Below are positions 1 through 5,823 of a stretch of 8,416 nt of DNA, in pieces. The stretch spans positions 1 to 8,416 of the forward strand of contig JACDDZ010000063.1 of the NCBI GenBank assembly GCA_013816695.1, written 5' to 3'. Every line of letters begins with the position of its first letter. Within the stretch, counting starts at the first letter, position 1. Origin of the DNA: Gemmatimonadaceae bacterium (GTDB lineage Bacteria; Gemmatimonadota; Gemmatimonadetes; Gemmatimonadales; Gemmatimonadaceae). Below the pieces are notes generated by a model, which saw only the letters and a program-made list of their open reading frames with translations, made no database searches and had not been told where the DNA came from. The position numbers were made by a program, and so were the translations under genes.

Positions 1-275
1 AGAGGAAAGACTGGATCTTCGCGCTGCGGGAGGATTGCAACGGCGCTCGCAATCTGATTTGGCGTCATCCGCCCTATGTCATTGCCGTTTATCTCAATGG
101 ATCCTTCGAGCAGATCGATTCGACGTAGAAGTGCGCGAACCAGTGTGCTCTTCCCGCTTCCGTTGGGCCCGACCACTGCCGTGACCTCGCCGGGCACTGC
201 ATCGAACGAGACCGAGTCGACAGCCCGCCTTTGCGTCTGCGGATAGCTCGCGGAAACAGACGTGAAGGAGATCAT
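1..275 (-). CDS. btuD: Cobalamin-type ABC importer ATPase, N-terminal part (cut by window edge)
   Basis: This is the cytoplasmic ATPase that would power the permease encoded just upstream. Only the first 91 residues are in the window; the gene continues past base 1. The start is ATG at 275-273, which overlaps the permease stop in an ATGA (4-bp overlap) and implies translational coupling. Visible landmarks are an A-loop tyrosine at residue 11 (SASYP), the Walker A motif GPNGSGKST at 36-44, and a Q-loop in LPQREDPVFP with Gln84. The ABC signature, Walker B and switch histidine lie outside. The sequence fits the FecE/BtuD/HmuV group of ATPases that pair with FecCD-type permeases. Cobalamin as substrate is inferred from the riboswitch at the head of the operon; the ATPase sequence alone would allow iron-siderophore or haem. 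Confidence 0.93.
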   Translation of the reverse strand, partial: MISFTSVSASYPQTQRRAVDSVSFDAVPGEVTAVVGPNGSGKSTLVRALLRRIDLLEGSIEINGNDIGRMTPNQIASAVAILPQREDPVFP

Positions 276-1258
276 GTGATCTTTCTCAGCTGTGCGAGAA
301 AGAATGGAACACCAAGCAATGCCGTAATTGCTCCGAGCGGAAGCTCGCCGGGAGGACGAAGGGTGCGTGCCACGATATCAGCGGCGACGACCAGCCCAGC
401 ACCTACAAGCGCAGAGCCAAGGACGAGCGGTCGGTGACGCGTGACGCCGAGCGCGCGGACAATGTGAGGAACAATGAGTCCCACAAATCCAATCAAGCCA
501 GCGGCAGCAACCGTTGCTGCTGCAACGAGTGCTGCAAGCAAGAACACACGCTGTGCCGAGCGATCCACATTTACTCCAAGCGCGGCGGCGGCTTCTTCGC
601 CCAGTGCCAGCAAATCGATCTCGCGGGCGTATGCGACCAGCGCACCGCCCCCGATCATCAGGTAGAGGAAGAGCCACCGGATTGCCGGCCAATCTGCGTC
701 GGAAAGCGAGCCCATCATCCACCATAGCGCGCCGCGAATCGTATTGGCTGGTGCGTTGGCAAGCAGCACCATGATGACCGCGTTTGCAAACGCCCCAATT
801 ATCACGCCGGCCATCAGCAGTGTACGCGGATCTCCGCGCGCCGAGCGGGCCGCACGTGCAACAAGAAGTGCCAGGAGAACCGCAGTCGTGGCCCCCACGA
901 ACGCAGCAATCGCCACGAACGCCGGCCCGGACGCTCCAACTGCAAATGCCAGAACAGCGCCGACAGCGGCACCTCCCGAAACTCCCAGCAGGTAAGGTTC
1001 GGCGAGCGGGTTGCGCAGCGTTCCCTGCAGCGCGGCTCCGCTCATGGCGAGGCCCGCCCCGACAAGAACCCCCATCAGCACACGCGGAAGTCGGAGTGTG
1101 CGGACAATCGCGACTGTTGTGGAGTCCCCGTTCCCAAAGAGTGCTTTGAGCGCATCCGAGGCACGGATCGGAATCGTGCCGAGAATGATGCCCGCGAGCA
1201 TCAATGCGACGACACTCATCGCCACAAGAATCCAGATGCCTGTGCGCGAACTCTTCAC
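272..1258 (-). CDS. btuC: Cobalamin-type ABC importer permease, BtuC/FecCD family
   Basis: Inner-membrane permease of a type II ABC importer, 328 residues, the usual length for the family. It would work as a dimer with the lipoprotein upstream and the ATPase downstream. The family hallmarks are in order: RTLRLPRVLMGVLVGAGLAM near 53-72, then SGAALQGTLRNPLAEPYLLG at 73-92, the coupling-region stretch GLIGFVGLIVPHIVR at 254-268, and ELPLGAITALLGVPFFL at 305-321 close to the C-terminus. Hydrophobic segments run throughout, consistent with about ten membrane helices. The start is GTG at 1258-1256, overlapping the btuF stop as GTGA; the stop overlaps the next ATG. Both 4-bp overlaps indicate one transcript with coupled translation. 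Sequence alone does not separate B12 from siderophore or haem permeases; the upstream riboswitch is the reason for choosing cobalamin. Confidence 0.93.
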   Translation of the reverse strand: MKSSRTGIWILVAMSVVALMLAGIILGTIPIRASDALKALFGNGDSTTVAIVRTLRLPRVLMGVLVGAGLAMSGAALQGTLRNPLAEPYLLGVSGGAAVGAVLAFAVGASGPAFVAIAAFVGATTAVLLALLVARAARSARGDPRTLLMAGVIIGAFANAVIMVLLANAPANTIRGALWWMMGSLSDADWPAIRWLFLYLMIGGGALVAYAREIDLLALGEEAAAALGVNVDRSAQRVFLLAALVAAATVAAAGLIGFVGLIVPHIVRALGVTRHRPLVLGSALVGAGLVVAADIVARTLRPPGELPLGAITALLGVPFFLAQLRKIT

Positions 1259-2127
1259 TTCAGCTCAGGGTGGATTAGTCGGGCGAGTGACCACGCGGCT
1301 TCGCCCAGTCGAACACCGGGGCGCGCGACGAGCATCGTGTCCAGTACCAGAATTTTTCCCCCGCGCACGGCCGGAACCTGCTGCCAGCGAGGGTTCTTCC
1401 GGAGCATCACCAGACCCTCGGGACCGGCGAGCATGAATTCAGGATTGCGCTTCACGACGTCTTCGATGGACACCGTGGGAGATGGGGCGGAAATGTCCGC
1501 GTAGACATTCGTTCCCCCGGCAATTTCAGTCAGCTCGTTCATGTAGCTTCCGCGGCCAATCGTAATTGGCGGCGCGTCCCAGATGTGCCAGAACACGACA
1601 GGCTTTTTGAGACCAGCCGTTGCCGCACGAACCGCATCCAGGCTCTTGGTCACGCTGTCGCGCACGGTGGCCGCTACCGCCGTGTCGCCCAGCACAGCGC
1701 CGAGAAGAGTGACTGCCCGCTGGAACTCAACGATGCTGTCGATCTTGAGCGAAAGAGTGTTGATGCCGGCCCCCCGAATCCTCTGAGCGGCAGCGCGATT
1801 GTCGCTGCTGCCATAGAGAAGCACGAGATCGGGGCGTGTTGCGAGAACAGCTTCAATGTTTGGGCGAATCCCGGGACCAAGGTCGGGAACGTTTTTGGCT
1901 TGTGCCGGAAAGAGATCCCATGTTGTGCGACCAACGAGTTTGTCGCCCGCTCCGAGAGCGAAGACAAGCTCAGTCGTCGTTGGATTCAGTGATACGATCC
2001 GCTGCGGAATCGCACCCACTCGGACAGTATCACCGAAATCGTCGGCTAGTACGGGACGCGCAACTTCCTTTTGCGAAGTGCAAGCGGCAGCTGAGAGTAC
2101 AAGAAAAACCAAACGCCTGAAAATCAA
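1255..2127 (-). CDS. btuF: Cobalamin-binding lipoprotein, BtuF-like ABC substrate-binding protein
   Basis: Substrate-binding protein of the importer, class III/TroA-like helical-backbone fold, about 290 residues. The N-terminus is basic then hydrophobic and ends in S-A-A-A-C; Cys16 (from the TTG start) fits a lipobox, so the protein is probably anchored by lipid and faces the periplasm. Family motifs are PQRIVSLNPTTTELVFALG near 41-59, NIEAVLATRPDLVL near 90-103, TIGRGSYMNELTEIAGGTNV near 189-208, and VSIEDVVKRNPEFML. Start choice: a GTG at 2136-2134 also opens the frame, but its G is part of the Shine-Dalgarno GGGAGG itself. A TTG at 2127-2125 lies 8 nt after that site and is preferred. It heads the operon directly below the cobalamin riboswitch, and its stop overlaps the btuC start by 4 bp. 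Confidence 0.9.
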   Translation of the reverse strand: MIFRRLVFLVLSAAACTSQKEVARPVLADDFGDTVRVGAIPQRIVSLNPTTTELVFALGAGDKLVGRTTWDLFPAQAKNVPDLGPGIRPNIEAVLATRPDLVLLYGSSDNRAAAQRIRGAGINTLSLKIDSIVEFQRAVTLLGAVLGDTAVAATVRDSVTKSLDAVRAATAGLKKPVVFWHIWDAPPITIGRGSYMNELTEIAGGTNVYADISAPSPTVSIEDVVKRNPEFMLAGPEGLVMLRKNPRWQQVPAVRGGKILVLDTMLVARPGVRLGEAAWSLARLIHPELK

Positions 2128-2129
2128 AA

Positions 2130-2159
2130 CGGACACCTCCCGGTACGGGAGAATGTCCG
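2130..2159 (-). promoter_or_regulatory. Expression-platform hairpin hiding the btuF ribosome-binding site, followed by a U-tract
   Basis: On the minus strand CGGACA (2159-2154) pairs with TGTCCG (2135-2130). Inside that, CTCCCG (2151-2146) pairs with CGGGAG (2142-2137) across a TAC loop, giving 12 pairs with a small TT/G internal loop. The GGGAGG Shine-Dalgarno is fully inside the 3' arm. The stem is followed at once by TTTTGATTTT, which contains the proposed TTG start. The structure can therefore act as a ribosome-site sequestrator and also looks like an intrinsic terminator. It should form in the cobalamin-bound state, keeping btuFCD off. That direction is inferred from the known behaviour of cobalamin riboswitches. 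Confidence 0.75.
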
Positions 2160-2161
2160 AA

Positions 2162-2186
2162 ATTCCGCCACGAAAATGTGCGGAAT
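2162..2186 (-). promoter_or_regulatory. Spacer hairpin in the btuF leader
   Basis: ATTCCGC (2186-2180) pairs with GCGGAAT (2168-2162), with two more pairs inside past a bulged G and a six-base loop. It lies between the aptamer and the Shine-Dalgarno hairpin. It is not followed by a U-run. It may simply insulate the two, or be broken in an alternative fold; no function can be assigned from the sequence. Confidence 0.45.
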
Positions 2187-2195
2187 GCCAGCAGA

Positions 2196-2209
2196 ACCTC
2201 CCCCGAGGT
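2196..2209 (-). promoter_or_regulatory. Probable P13 hairpin of the cobalamin riboswitch
   Basis: ACCTC (2209-2205) and GAGGT (2200-2196) form a five-pair stem with a GGGG loop (2204-2201), ten bases beyond the closing P1 stem. In cobalamin riboswitches, loop L13 makes a kissing contact with loop L5. Here L5 reads CCCC (2325-2322), complementary to the GGGG loop, which supports the P13 assignment. The pairing is visible in the sequence; the tertiary contact is inferred. Confidence 0.55.
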
Positions 2210-2218
2210 CTGAGTGTG

Positions 2219-2367
2219 GCGCGGACGAAAGTCGTCTCCTGGCTCGGAACCGCATCACCGCCTTCCCGGTTGAAACAACCAGTGGCACTTCGGTGCTGCG
2301 TCTAATGTCCCTTACAGTGGCGGGGCCGCACCGGCATTTCACCGGTTTCCGTGGCTCCCGTCCGCAC
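2219..2367 (-). promoter_or_regulatory. Cobalamin (B12) riboswitch aptamer
   Basis: Minus-strand RNA element ahead of btuFCD. Conserved cobalamin-aptamer blocks appear in order: GGGAGCCACGG, CCGGTGAAATGCCGG, GCGGCCCCGCCACTGTAA, TGCCACTGG, AACCGGGAAGGCGG, and a B12-box-like GAGCCAGGAGACGAC (2245-2231). The closing P1 stem is GCGGACG (2365-2359) with CGTCCGC (2227-2221), extended by a G-U and a G-C pair to 2367/2219. The element binds adenosyl- or another cobalamin and should repress the importer when cobalamin is abundant. Only 14 nt separate its 5' edge from the stop of the upstream gene, so no room exists for a promoter between them. Transcription must start inside that gene or read through from it. 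Confidence 0.93.
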
Positions 2368-2381
2368 TATTTAGATCGAAG

Positions 2382-3374
2382 CTATCTTCGCAGGAAGGCG
2401 CGCGCAAGCGCGGCCAGCATTGCTCCGCCGATGGCAAGCGTGAGCAATACTATATATGTCCGATTCATCGAAGTCCTGGCGCGCGGAACATCGATAACCA
2501 CCTCGCCAACCGCAGGAATTTCGGCGGCGAGGAATCTCCGGAACTGTCGGCGCTCGATGGAAACCGGATCCACTTCCCTGAGCTTGGGCGCGTCAACGGT
2601 TCCCTGAGGATCTTCAAGTAGAACCTCGAGGACTGAAGTGGCGCGGTCGAGCGGGTAACTAATTGGGAATGCATCACTCGGCAGCATGTACGTGAACGAC
2701 AACTGCCGGAGTCCAGGCGCCAGCGGCGCGAAAACCTGCGCCTTTCCGTTGGCAACAGTCACCGCTGCGGCCGGAACGTCACCCTGCCCAACGCGAAACC
2801 CGGTTGCCTCCGACGGAATATGCGTCGTCCATGTGGGAGTTCCCTTCAGTCCATTCGATCCGACAAGCGTGCTCGCGCTGTCGTTTGCCAGCTCGAAGAC
2901 TTCGGTGACTGAACGCATCTGGTTTGCGTCGGCGGATGAGATGATTACATGATGCCCGCGAATGCCGACGTCGATGTTCCGTGACGTCGTGTCGAACACC
3001 ACGATCTCGCCATGCTCGCCCTTTTCATACTTCTCGTGAAGCGGAGGGGTGAAATACGCGATTCCCGCATACTGAGCCGATACAAAATAGATAGCGTCGG
3101 GATCGCCAGTTCGCTTGTAGGTGAAGGAATAGGTGCCGTTCGCGCGTGCCCGCATTGAGTCGAGCGGCGCTGCCTGGTCCGACCCCACTCTGTGCAGGGT
3201 GACCCACACATCGCTGACTGGGTCCATGTCCTTCGCGCTCGGCCGGATGATGCGGCCGTCAACACGCTGCGGTCCCTCGAAGAGATCGCTGTTTCTAATT
3301 GTATCCGGATCGATGGTGGCTCCGCCCTGCATCACCAGCAGAAGCAGAGCGAGCTTACATGCTGAACTTACCAA
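2382..3374 (-). CDS. Exported protein with carboxypeptidase-regulatory-like domain and C-terminal membrane anchor, function unknown
   Basis: Not recognised as a named protein. The 330-residue product begins with a short basic-hydrophobic stretch (residues 7-18, KLALLLLVMQGG), probably a signal peptide. It then has a carboxypeptidase-regulatory/transthyretin-like beta-sandwich region at about 35-110 (VDGRIIRP, DVWVTLHRV, NGTYSFTYKRTG), a middle beta-rich part to about 300, and one hydrophobic helix at about 306-328 followed by FLRR. The layout suggests a periplasmic domain tethered by a C-terminal transmembrane helix. The start is TTG at 3374-3372 with GGAAG five to eight bases upstream; the frame overlaps the end of the bifunctional-nuclease gene by 20 bp, so the two are probably translated from one message. 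Its stop lies 14 nt before the cobalamin riboswitch. A link to cobalamin uptake is possible by position only. Confidence 0.8.
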   Translation of the reverse strand: MVSSACKLALLLLVMQGGATIDPDTIRNSDLFEGPQRVDGRIIRPSAKDMDPVSDVWVTLHRVGSDQAAPLDSMRARANGTYSFTYKRTGDPDAIYFVSAQYAGIAYFTPPLHEKYEKGEHGEIVVFDTTSRNIDVGIRGHHVIISSADANQMRSVTEVFELANDSASTLVGSNGLKGTPTWTTHIPSEATGFRVGQGDVPAAAVTVANGKAQVFAPLAPGLRQLSFTYMLPSDAFPISYPLDRATSVLEVLLEDPQGTVDAPKLREVDPVSIERRQFRRFLAAEIPAVGEVVIDVPRARTSMNRTYIVLLTLAIGGAMLAALARAFLRR

Positions 3375-3879
3375 AATCTTCCGGTCGCAGGTTCTGGAGG
3401 TACTCCTGTAACTGCTCCGCGCTCATCTCTTCGTTCGGCTCCGCAACTGATTCCGCATTTTCGATCTGCTCGGCAGTATCCTCGAGCAGGAGCGCGCTCA
3501 AAAGCGAGTCCTGCGCAAATATCGGCGCTTCGCAGCGCAGGGCGATTGCTATACTGTCGGATGGCCGGGCATCGACGTGGACTATGCGATCACTGCTCGA
3601 TATGTGCAGCTCTGCGAAATAGGTACGGTCCTCGACCTTGGTGATTTGAATTTTTTGCAGCGAGCCGCCGAGCCCGGTAATGAGGCTCTTGCAGAGGTCA
3701 TGCGTTAGCGGGCGGGCGCGCTTCACGTTGTTCATTTCAATGACAATGGACTCGGCTTCCGGTTGGCCAATCCAGATTGGCAGCAGCCGGTCGCCGTCCT
3801 TTTCCTGGAGGATGACGACGTAGGTGTTGGTGGAGCGGTCGAGGCCGAGGCGCATTACTTCAACTTCGGTGAAGTCCAT
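3355..3879 (-). CDS. Bifunctional nuclease family protein (DUF151/BFN)
   Basis: Small soluble protein of 174 residues. The BFN domain fills about 1-130: FTEVEVMRLGLD at the N-terminus, LLPIWIGQPEAESIVIEMN at 32-50, RPLTHDLCKSLITGLGG at 56-72, and the most characteristic stretch DARPSDSIAIALR at 103-115. Plant and bacterial members have been described as having combined RNase and DNase activity; the physiological substrate in bacteria is unsettled. The last 45 residues are acidic and glutamine-rich (ENAESVAEPNEEMSAEQLQEYLQ), a tail common in the family. The start is ATG at 3879-3877, with no good Shine-Dalgarno upstream. The next gene begins inside its last codons. Its upstream flank is only 50 bp before the inverted repeat at 3930, and no clear promoter is visible there. 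Confidence 0.9.
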   Translation of the reverse strand: MDFTEVEVMRLGLDRSTNTYVVILQEKDGDRLLPIWIGQPEAESIVIEMNNVKRARPLTHDLCKSLITGLGGSLQKIQITKVEDRTYFAELHISSSDRIVHVDARPSDSIAIALRCEAPIFAQDSLLSALLLEDTAEQIENAESVAEPNEEMSAEQLQEYLQNLRPEDFGKFSM

Positions 3880-3929
3880 GCGTTTGAAGGTAACGTGGGG
3901 GACGTGGGCAGGGTACTTCGGTGCGGCCT

Positions 3930-4024
3930 GCGGCGCGTGGCGCCGCGCTCCGTTGGAGCGTGGGTCAACTTAGAACTGCCTCGGCTCTTGGCTGACGGCT
4001 TTTTTGGCTGTTGGCGGCGGGCTT
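3930..4024. repeat. Left arm of the 95-bp inverted repeat
   Basis: This arm is the reverse complement of 4409-4503 at 90 of 95 positions without gaps; differences are at 3937, 3939, 3971, 3994 and 4011. Its outer end holds two adjacent small palindromes: GCGGCGC-GTG-GCGCCGC (3930-3946) and CGCTCC-GTT-GGAGCG (3946-3960). Its inner half carries GGC(T) units starting at 3983, 3990, 3997, 4006, 4013 and 4020, with spacing 7, 7, 9, 7, 7. There is no target duplication in the immediate flanks. Confidence 0.95.
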
Positions 4025-4063
4025 TGGATGCGGGGAATTGCCGATGGCCTCGCAGGTTAGGGT

Positions 4064-4441
4064 GTGGCGGATTTCAAGCGATTGGAGATTTGGCAGCGCG
4101 CGCACGCAATGGCGATGGATGTGCATCGCGCATCTGGGAGGATGCGTGGCGCCACGCATGTATCATTGCGGAACCAATTGGTCCGCGCTGCCATGTCCGT
4201 GCCGACGAATATTGTCGAGGGCCGGGCGCAGAGAACCGAGCCGGATTTTCGCCGATTTCTGGGATACGCAGTCGCATCACTGGACGAAGTCGAATATCAC
4301 TTAATCGTTGCGCGCGACATCAAAGCAATGAAAGACCCGGATTTTCGGTCTCTTCTGGCCCAGGTCACCCTGATCCGCAAACAAACCCATGCTCTCATAA
4401 AAAAGCTCAAGCCCGCCGCCACCAGCCAAAAAAGCCGTTAG
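4064..4441 (+). CDS. Four-helix-bundle protein, 23S rRNA intervening-sequence (S23/IVP) family
   Basis: The only convincing plus-strand gene, 125 residues. It begins ADFKRLEIWQRAHAMAMDV, then has the family core LRNQLVRAAMSVPTNIVEG at 35-53, followed by FRRFLGYAVASLDEVEYHL at 62-80 and a final amphipathic helix, all as expected for this helical-bundle family. Relatives are encoded in rRNA intervening sequences, and the Avd accessory protein of diversity-generating retroelements shares the fold; such proteins are basic and probably bind nucleic acid. No reverse transcriptase is nearby. The start is GTG at 4064 with a modest AGG just upstream. Codons 116-125 (KPAATSQKSR) and the TAG stop lie in the right inverted repeat. 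That stop depends on T4439, one of the five positions where the arms differ; the base matching the left arm would give CAG and extend the protein by nine residues. Confidence 0.88.
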   Translation: MADFKRLEIWQRAHAMAMDVHRASGRMRGATHVSLRNQLVRAAMSVPTNIVEGRAQRTEPDFRRFLGYAVASLDEVEYHLIVARDIKAMKDPDFRSLLAQVTLIRKQTHALIKKLKPAATSQKSR

Positions 4442-4503
4442 CCAAGAGCCGAGGCAGTTCTCAGTTGACCCACGCTCCAACGGAGCGCGGCGCTAAGCGC
4501 CGC
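4409..4503. repeat. Right arm of the 95-bp inverted repeat
   Basis: Inverted copy of 3930-4024. It contains the last ten codons and stop of the four-helix-bundle gene, then CGCTCC-AAC-GGAGCG (4473-4487) and GCGGCGC-TAA-GCGCCGC (4487-4503), mirroring the two outer palindromes of the left arm. The loop bases of the outer palindrome differ between arms (GTG versus TAA) while its stems are intact, which suggests the small hairpins are themselves maintained. Confidence 0.95.
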
Positions 4504-4512
4504 TCAGCACAC

Positions 4513-4541
4513 AAAAAAAAGAAACGGCCCCGAAGGGCCGT
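4513..4541 (-). terminator. Intrinsic terminator of the PTS-metK transcript
   Basis: On the minus strand ACGGCCC and GGGCCGT form a seven-pair GC-rich stem closed by a TTCG tetraloop (4534-4531), followed directly by TTTCTTTTTTTT. It stands 32 bp after the metK stop. This is a textbook Rho-independent terminator and should end the run that includes IID, ptsH, ptsI and metK. Confidence 0.93.
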
Positions 4542-4573
4542 CCCACACATCAACAGCATCAACAGCAGCGGAC

Positions 4574-5752
4574 CTACTTCGCCCCCGCCGCCTTCCTCAG
4601 CTCCTTCACCTTATCCGTGCGTTCCCAAGTGAAGTACGTCACCGGAATCTTCCCAACCTTTCCGGAACGCGGCGTCCGCCCGAAGTGGCCGTAAGCGGCC
4701 GTCTCCTGGAAGATCGGCTTCCGCAAATCCAGAGCGGTAATGATCCCACGCGGCGTCAGGTCGAAAACCTTTTCGACTGCCTTCATGATAGCCGACTCGG
4801 GAACCGTGTTGGTTCCGAACGTATCCACCATCACTGAAACGGGACGCGCCACGCCAATGGCGTAGGCAACCTGAACCTCGCAGCGCTTCGCGAGCTTGGC
4901 GGCCACGATGTTCTTGGCCACCCAACGGGCAGCGTAGCATGCGGAGCGGTCAACCTTCGAGGGGTCCTTGCCGCTGAATGCGCCACCACCGTGACGGCCC
5001 CAGCCGCCATAGGTGTCGACGATGATCTTCCGGCCAGTGAGTCCCGCATCACCCTGCGGTCCGCCAACAACAAAGCGCCCAGTCGGGTTGATGTGCGTTG
5101 TGAGCTTCTTTCCGCGGTACTGCTTCGGGATTGTCGGCTCGATCACATTACGAAGGATTTCGTCCTTGATCCGGCGATGCGAAATCTTCTCGTCGTGCTG
5201 CGTGGAGATCACAACTGTCTCTACTGAAACCGGAAGTCCACCCTCATAAACGACGCTCACCTGCGACTTTCCATCGGGACGCACCCAGCCGCCATTCTTG
5301 CTGCGACGGTATTCAGAGAGCTTGCGCGTAAGCTGGTGGGCGAGGACGATCGGGAGCGGCATCAGCTCCGGAGTTTCGTCCGTGGCGTATCCGAACATCA
5401 TGCCCTGATCGCCCGCGCCGCCCGTGTCGACGCCCTGGCTGATGTCAGGCGATTGCTTGCCGATGGCGTTCATGACTGAGCATGTCTTTGAGTCAAAGCC
5501 GAAATTCGCGTCGTTATAACCGATCTTGTCGATTGTCGAGCGAACCAGCTTTTGAATGTCAGGATTTGCTGTTGTGGTGACTTCGCCAGCGACGACGGCC
5601 AGGCCGGTGGTGACGAGGGTCTCGCACGCTACGCGTGCCTTGGGATCCTCTGCGAGGATTGAATCGAGGATCGCGTCCGAAATCTGATCGGCAATTTTAT
5701 CTGGATGCCCTTCAGTAACAGACTCGGATGTAAACAAAAACCGGTCAAGCAC
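4574..5752 (-). CDS. metK: S-adenosylmethionine synthase (methionine adenosyltransferase)
   Basis: Cytoplasmic enzyme that joins ATP and methionine to make S-adenosylmethionine, the main methyl donor. From the chosen start (392 residues, normal length) it shows [15 protein letters not shown] at 5-19 with the ATP-binding GHPDK, the first signature [12 protein letters not shown] at 112-123, and the second signature GGGAFSGKD at 255-263, followed by KVDRS. The frame is open to GTG at 5800, and GTGs also occur at 5764 and 5752. The last puts the protein start where family members usually begin and has GTGAG seven bases upstream, so it is preferred. The leader of 71 bp after ptsI shows no SAM riboswitch or convincing promoter, so metK probably belongs to the PTS transcript. 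A strong terminator follows. All core motifs look intact. Confidence 0.97.
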   Translation of the reverse strand: MLDRFLFTSESVTEGHPDKIADQISDAILDSILAEDPKARVACETLVTTGLAVVAGEVTTTANPDIQKLVRSTIDKIGYNDANFGFDSKTCSVMNAIGKQSPDISQGVDTGGAGDQGMMFGYATDETPELMPLPIVLAHQLTRKLSEYRRSKNGGWVRPDGKSQVSVVYEGGLPVSVETVVISTQHDEKISHRRIKDEILRNVIEPTIPKQYRGKKLTTHINPTGRFVVGGPQGDAGLTGRKIIVDTYGGWGRHGGGAFSGKDPSKVDRSACYAARWVAKNIVAAKLAKRCEVQVAYAIGVARPVSVMVDTFGTNTVPESAIMKAVEKVFDLTPRGIITALDLRKPIFQETAAYGHFGRTPRSGKVGKIPVTYFTWERTDKVKELRKAAGAK

Positions 5753-5823
5753 GAATGAACTCACTTTGTTGGGTAAACACAGCGGGAGCTCTAAGTTCAC
5801 GCCGTACTATTCGTGAAACCGGC

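Larger units (their letters stand above)
3930..4503 (+). mobile_element. Inverted-repeat-bounded element carrying an S23/IVP four-helix-bundle gene
   Basis: A 574-bp unit: left arm, a leader of 39 bp, one gene, right arm. The only gene is the four-helix-bundle protein, whose last ten codons lie in the right arm. No transposase, reverse transcriptase or integrase is present. If it moves, it must be mobilised in trans or at RNA level. In a plus-strand transcript two of the five arm mismatches (3939/4494 and 3994/4439) become G-U pairs, leaving three mispairs in 95. The layout (long stem, ORF in the loop, same protein family) resembles intervening sequences in bacterial 23S rRNA, but both flanks are protein-gene territory and no rRNA sequence is seen. 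The right edge is 9 bp from the metK terminator's T-tract. Mobility is inferred, not shown. Confidence 0.6.

Noticed and set aside
2124..2342. A 72-residue minus-strand frame upstream of btuF
   Set aside because: It is made of riboswitch aptamer and expression-platform sequence; the RNA structure explains the conservation.
2368..2373. TAAATA as a -10 box for the riboswitch transcript
   Set aside because: A start seven bases downstream would fall inside the 5' strand of P1 and break the aptamer; the matching -35 (TTCCTG) is poor.
2377..2390. CGAAG-ATAG-CTTCG hairpin at the end of the exported-protein gene as a terminator
   Set aside because: It has only five pairs and no T-tract after it, so it is unlikely to stop transcription.
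3920..4512. Target-site duplication flanking the element
   Set aside because: The bases just outside 3930 and 4503 (GCGGCCT and TCAGCAC) do not repeat. A short GTGC/GCAC complement a few bases further out is too small to count as an extension of the arms.
3763..4632. A 289-residue plus-strand open frame spanning the whole inverted-repeat element
   Set aside because: It runs across both arms, the nuclease start and the metK terminator in a different frame from the recognised four-helix-bundle gene. Its product is low-complexity and has no family signature.
5753..5823. SAM riboswitch or promoter ahead of metK
   Set aside because: The region is too short for a SAM aptamer after the ptsI stop, and no paired -35/-10 or conserved aptamer block could be made out.
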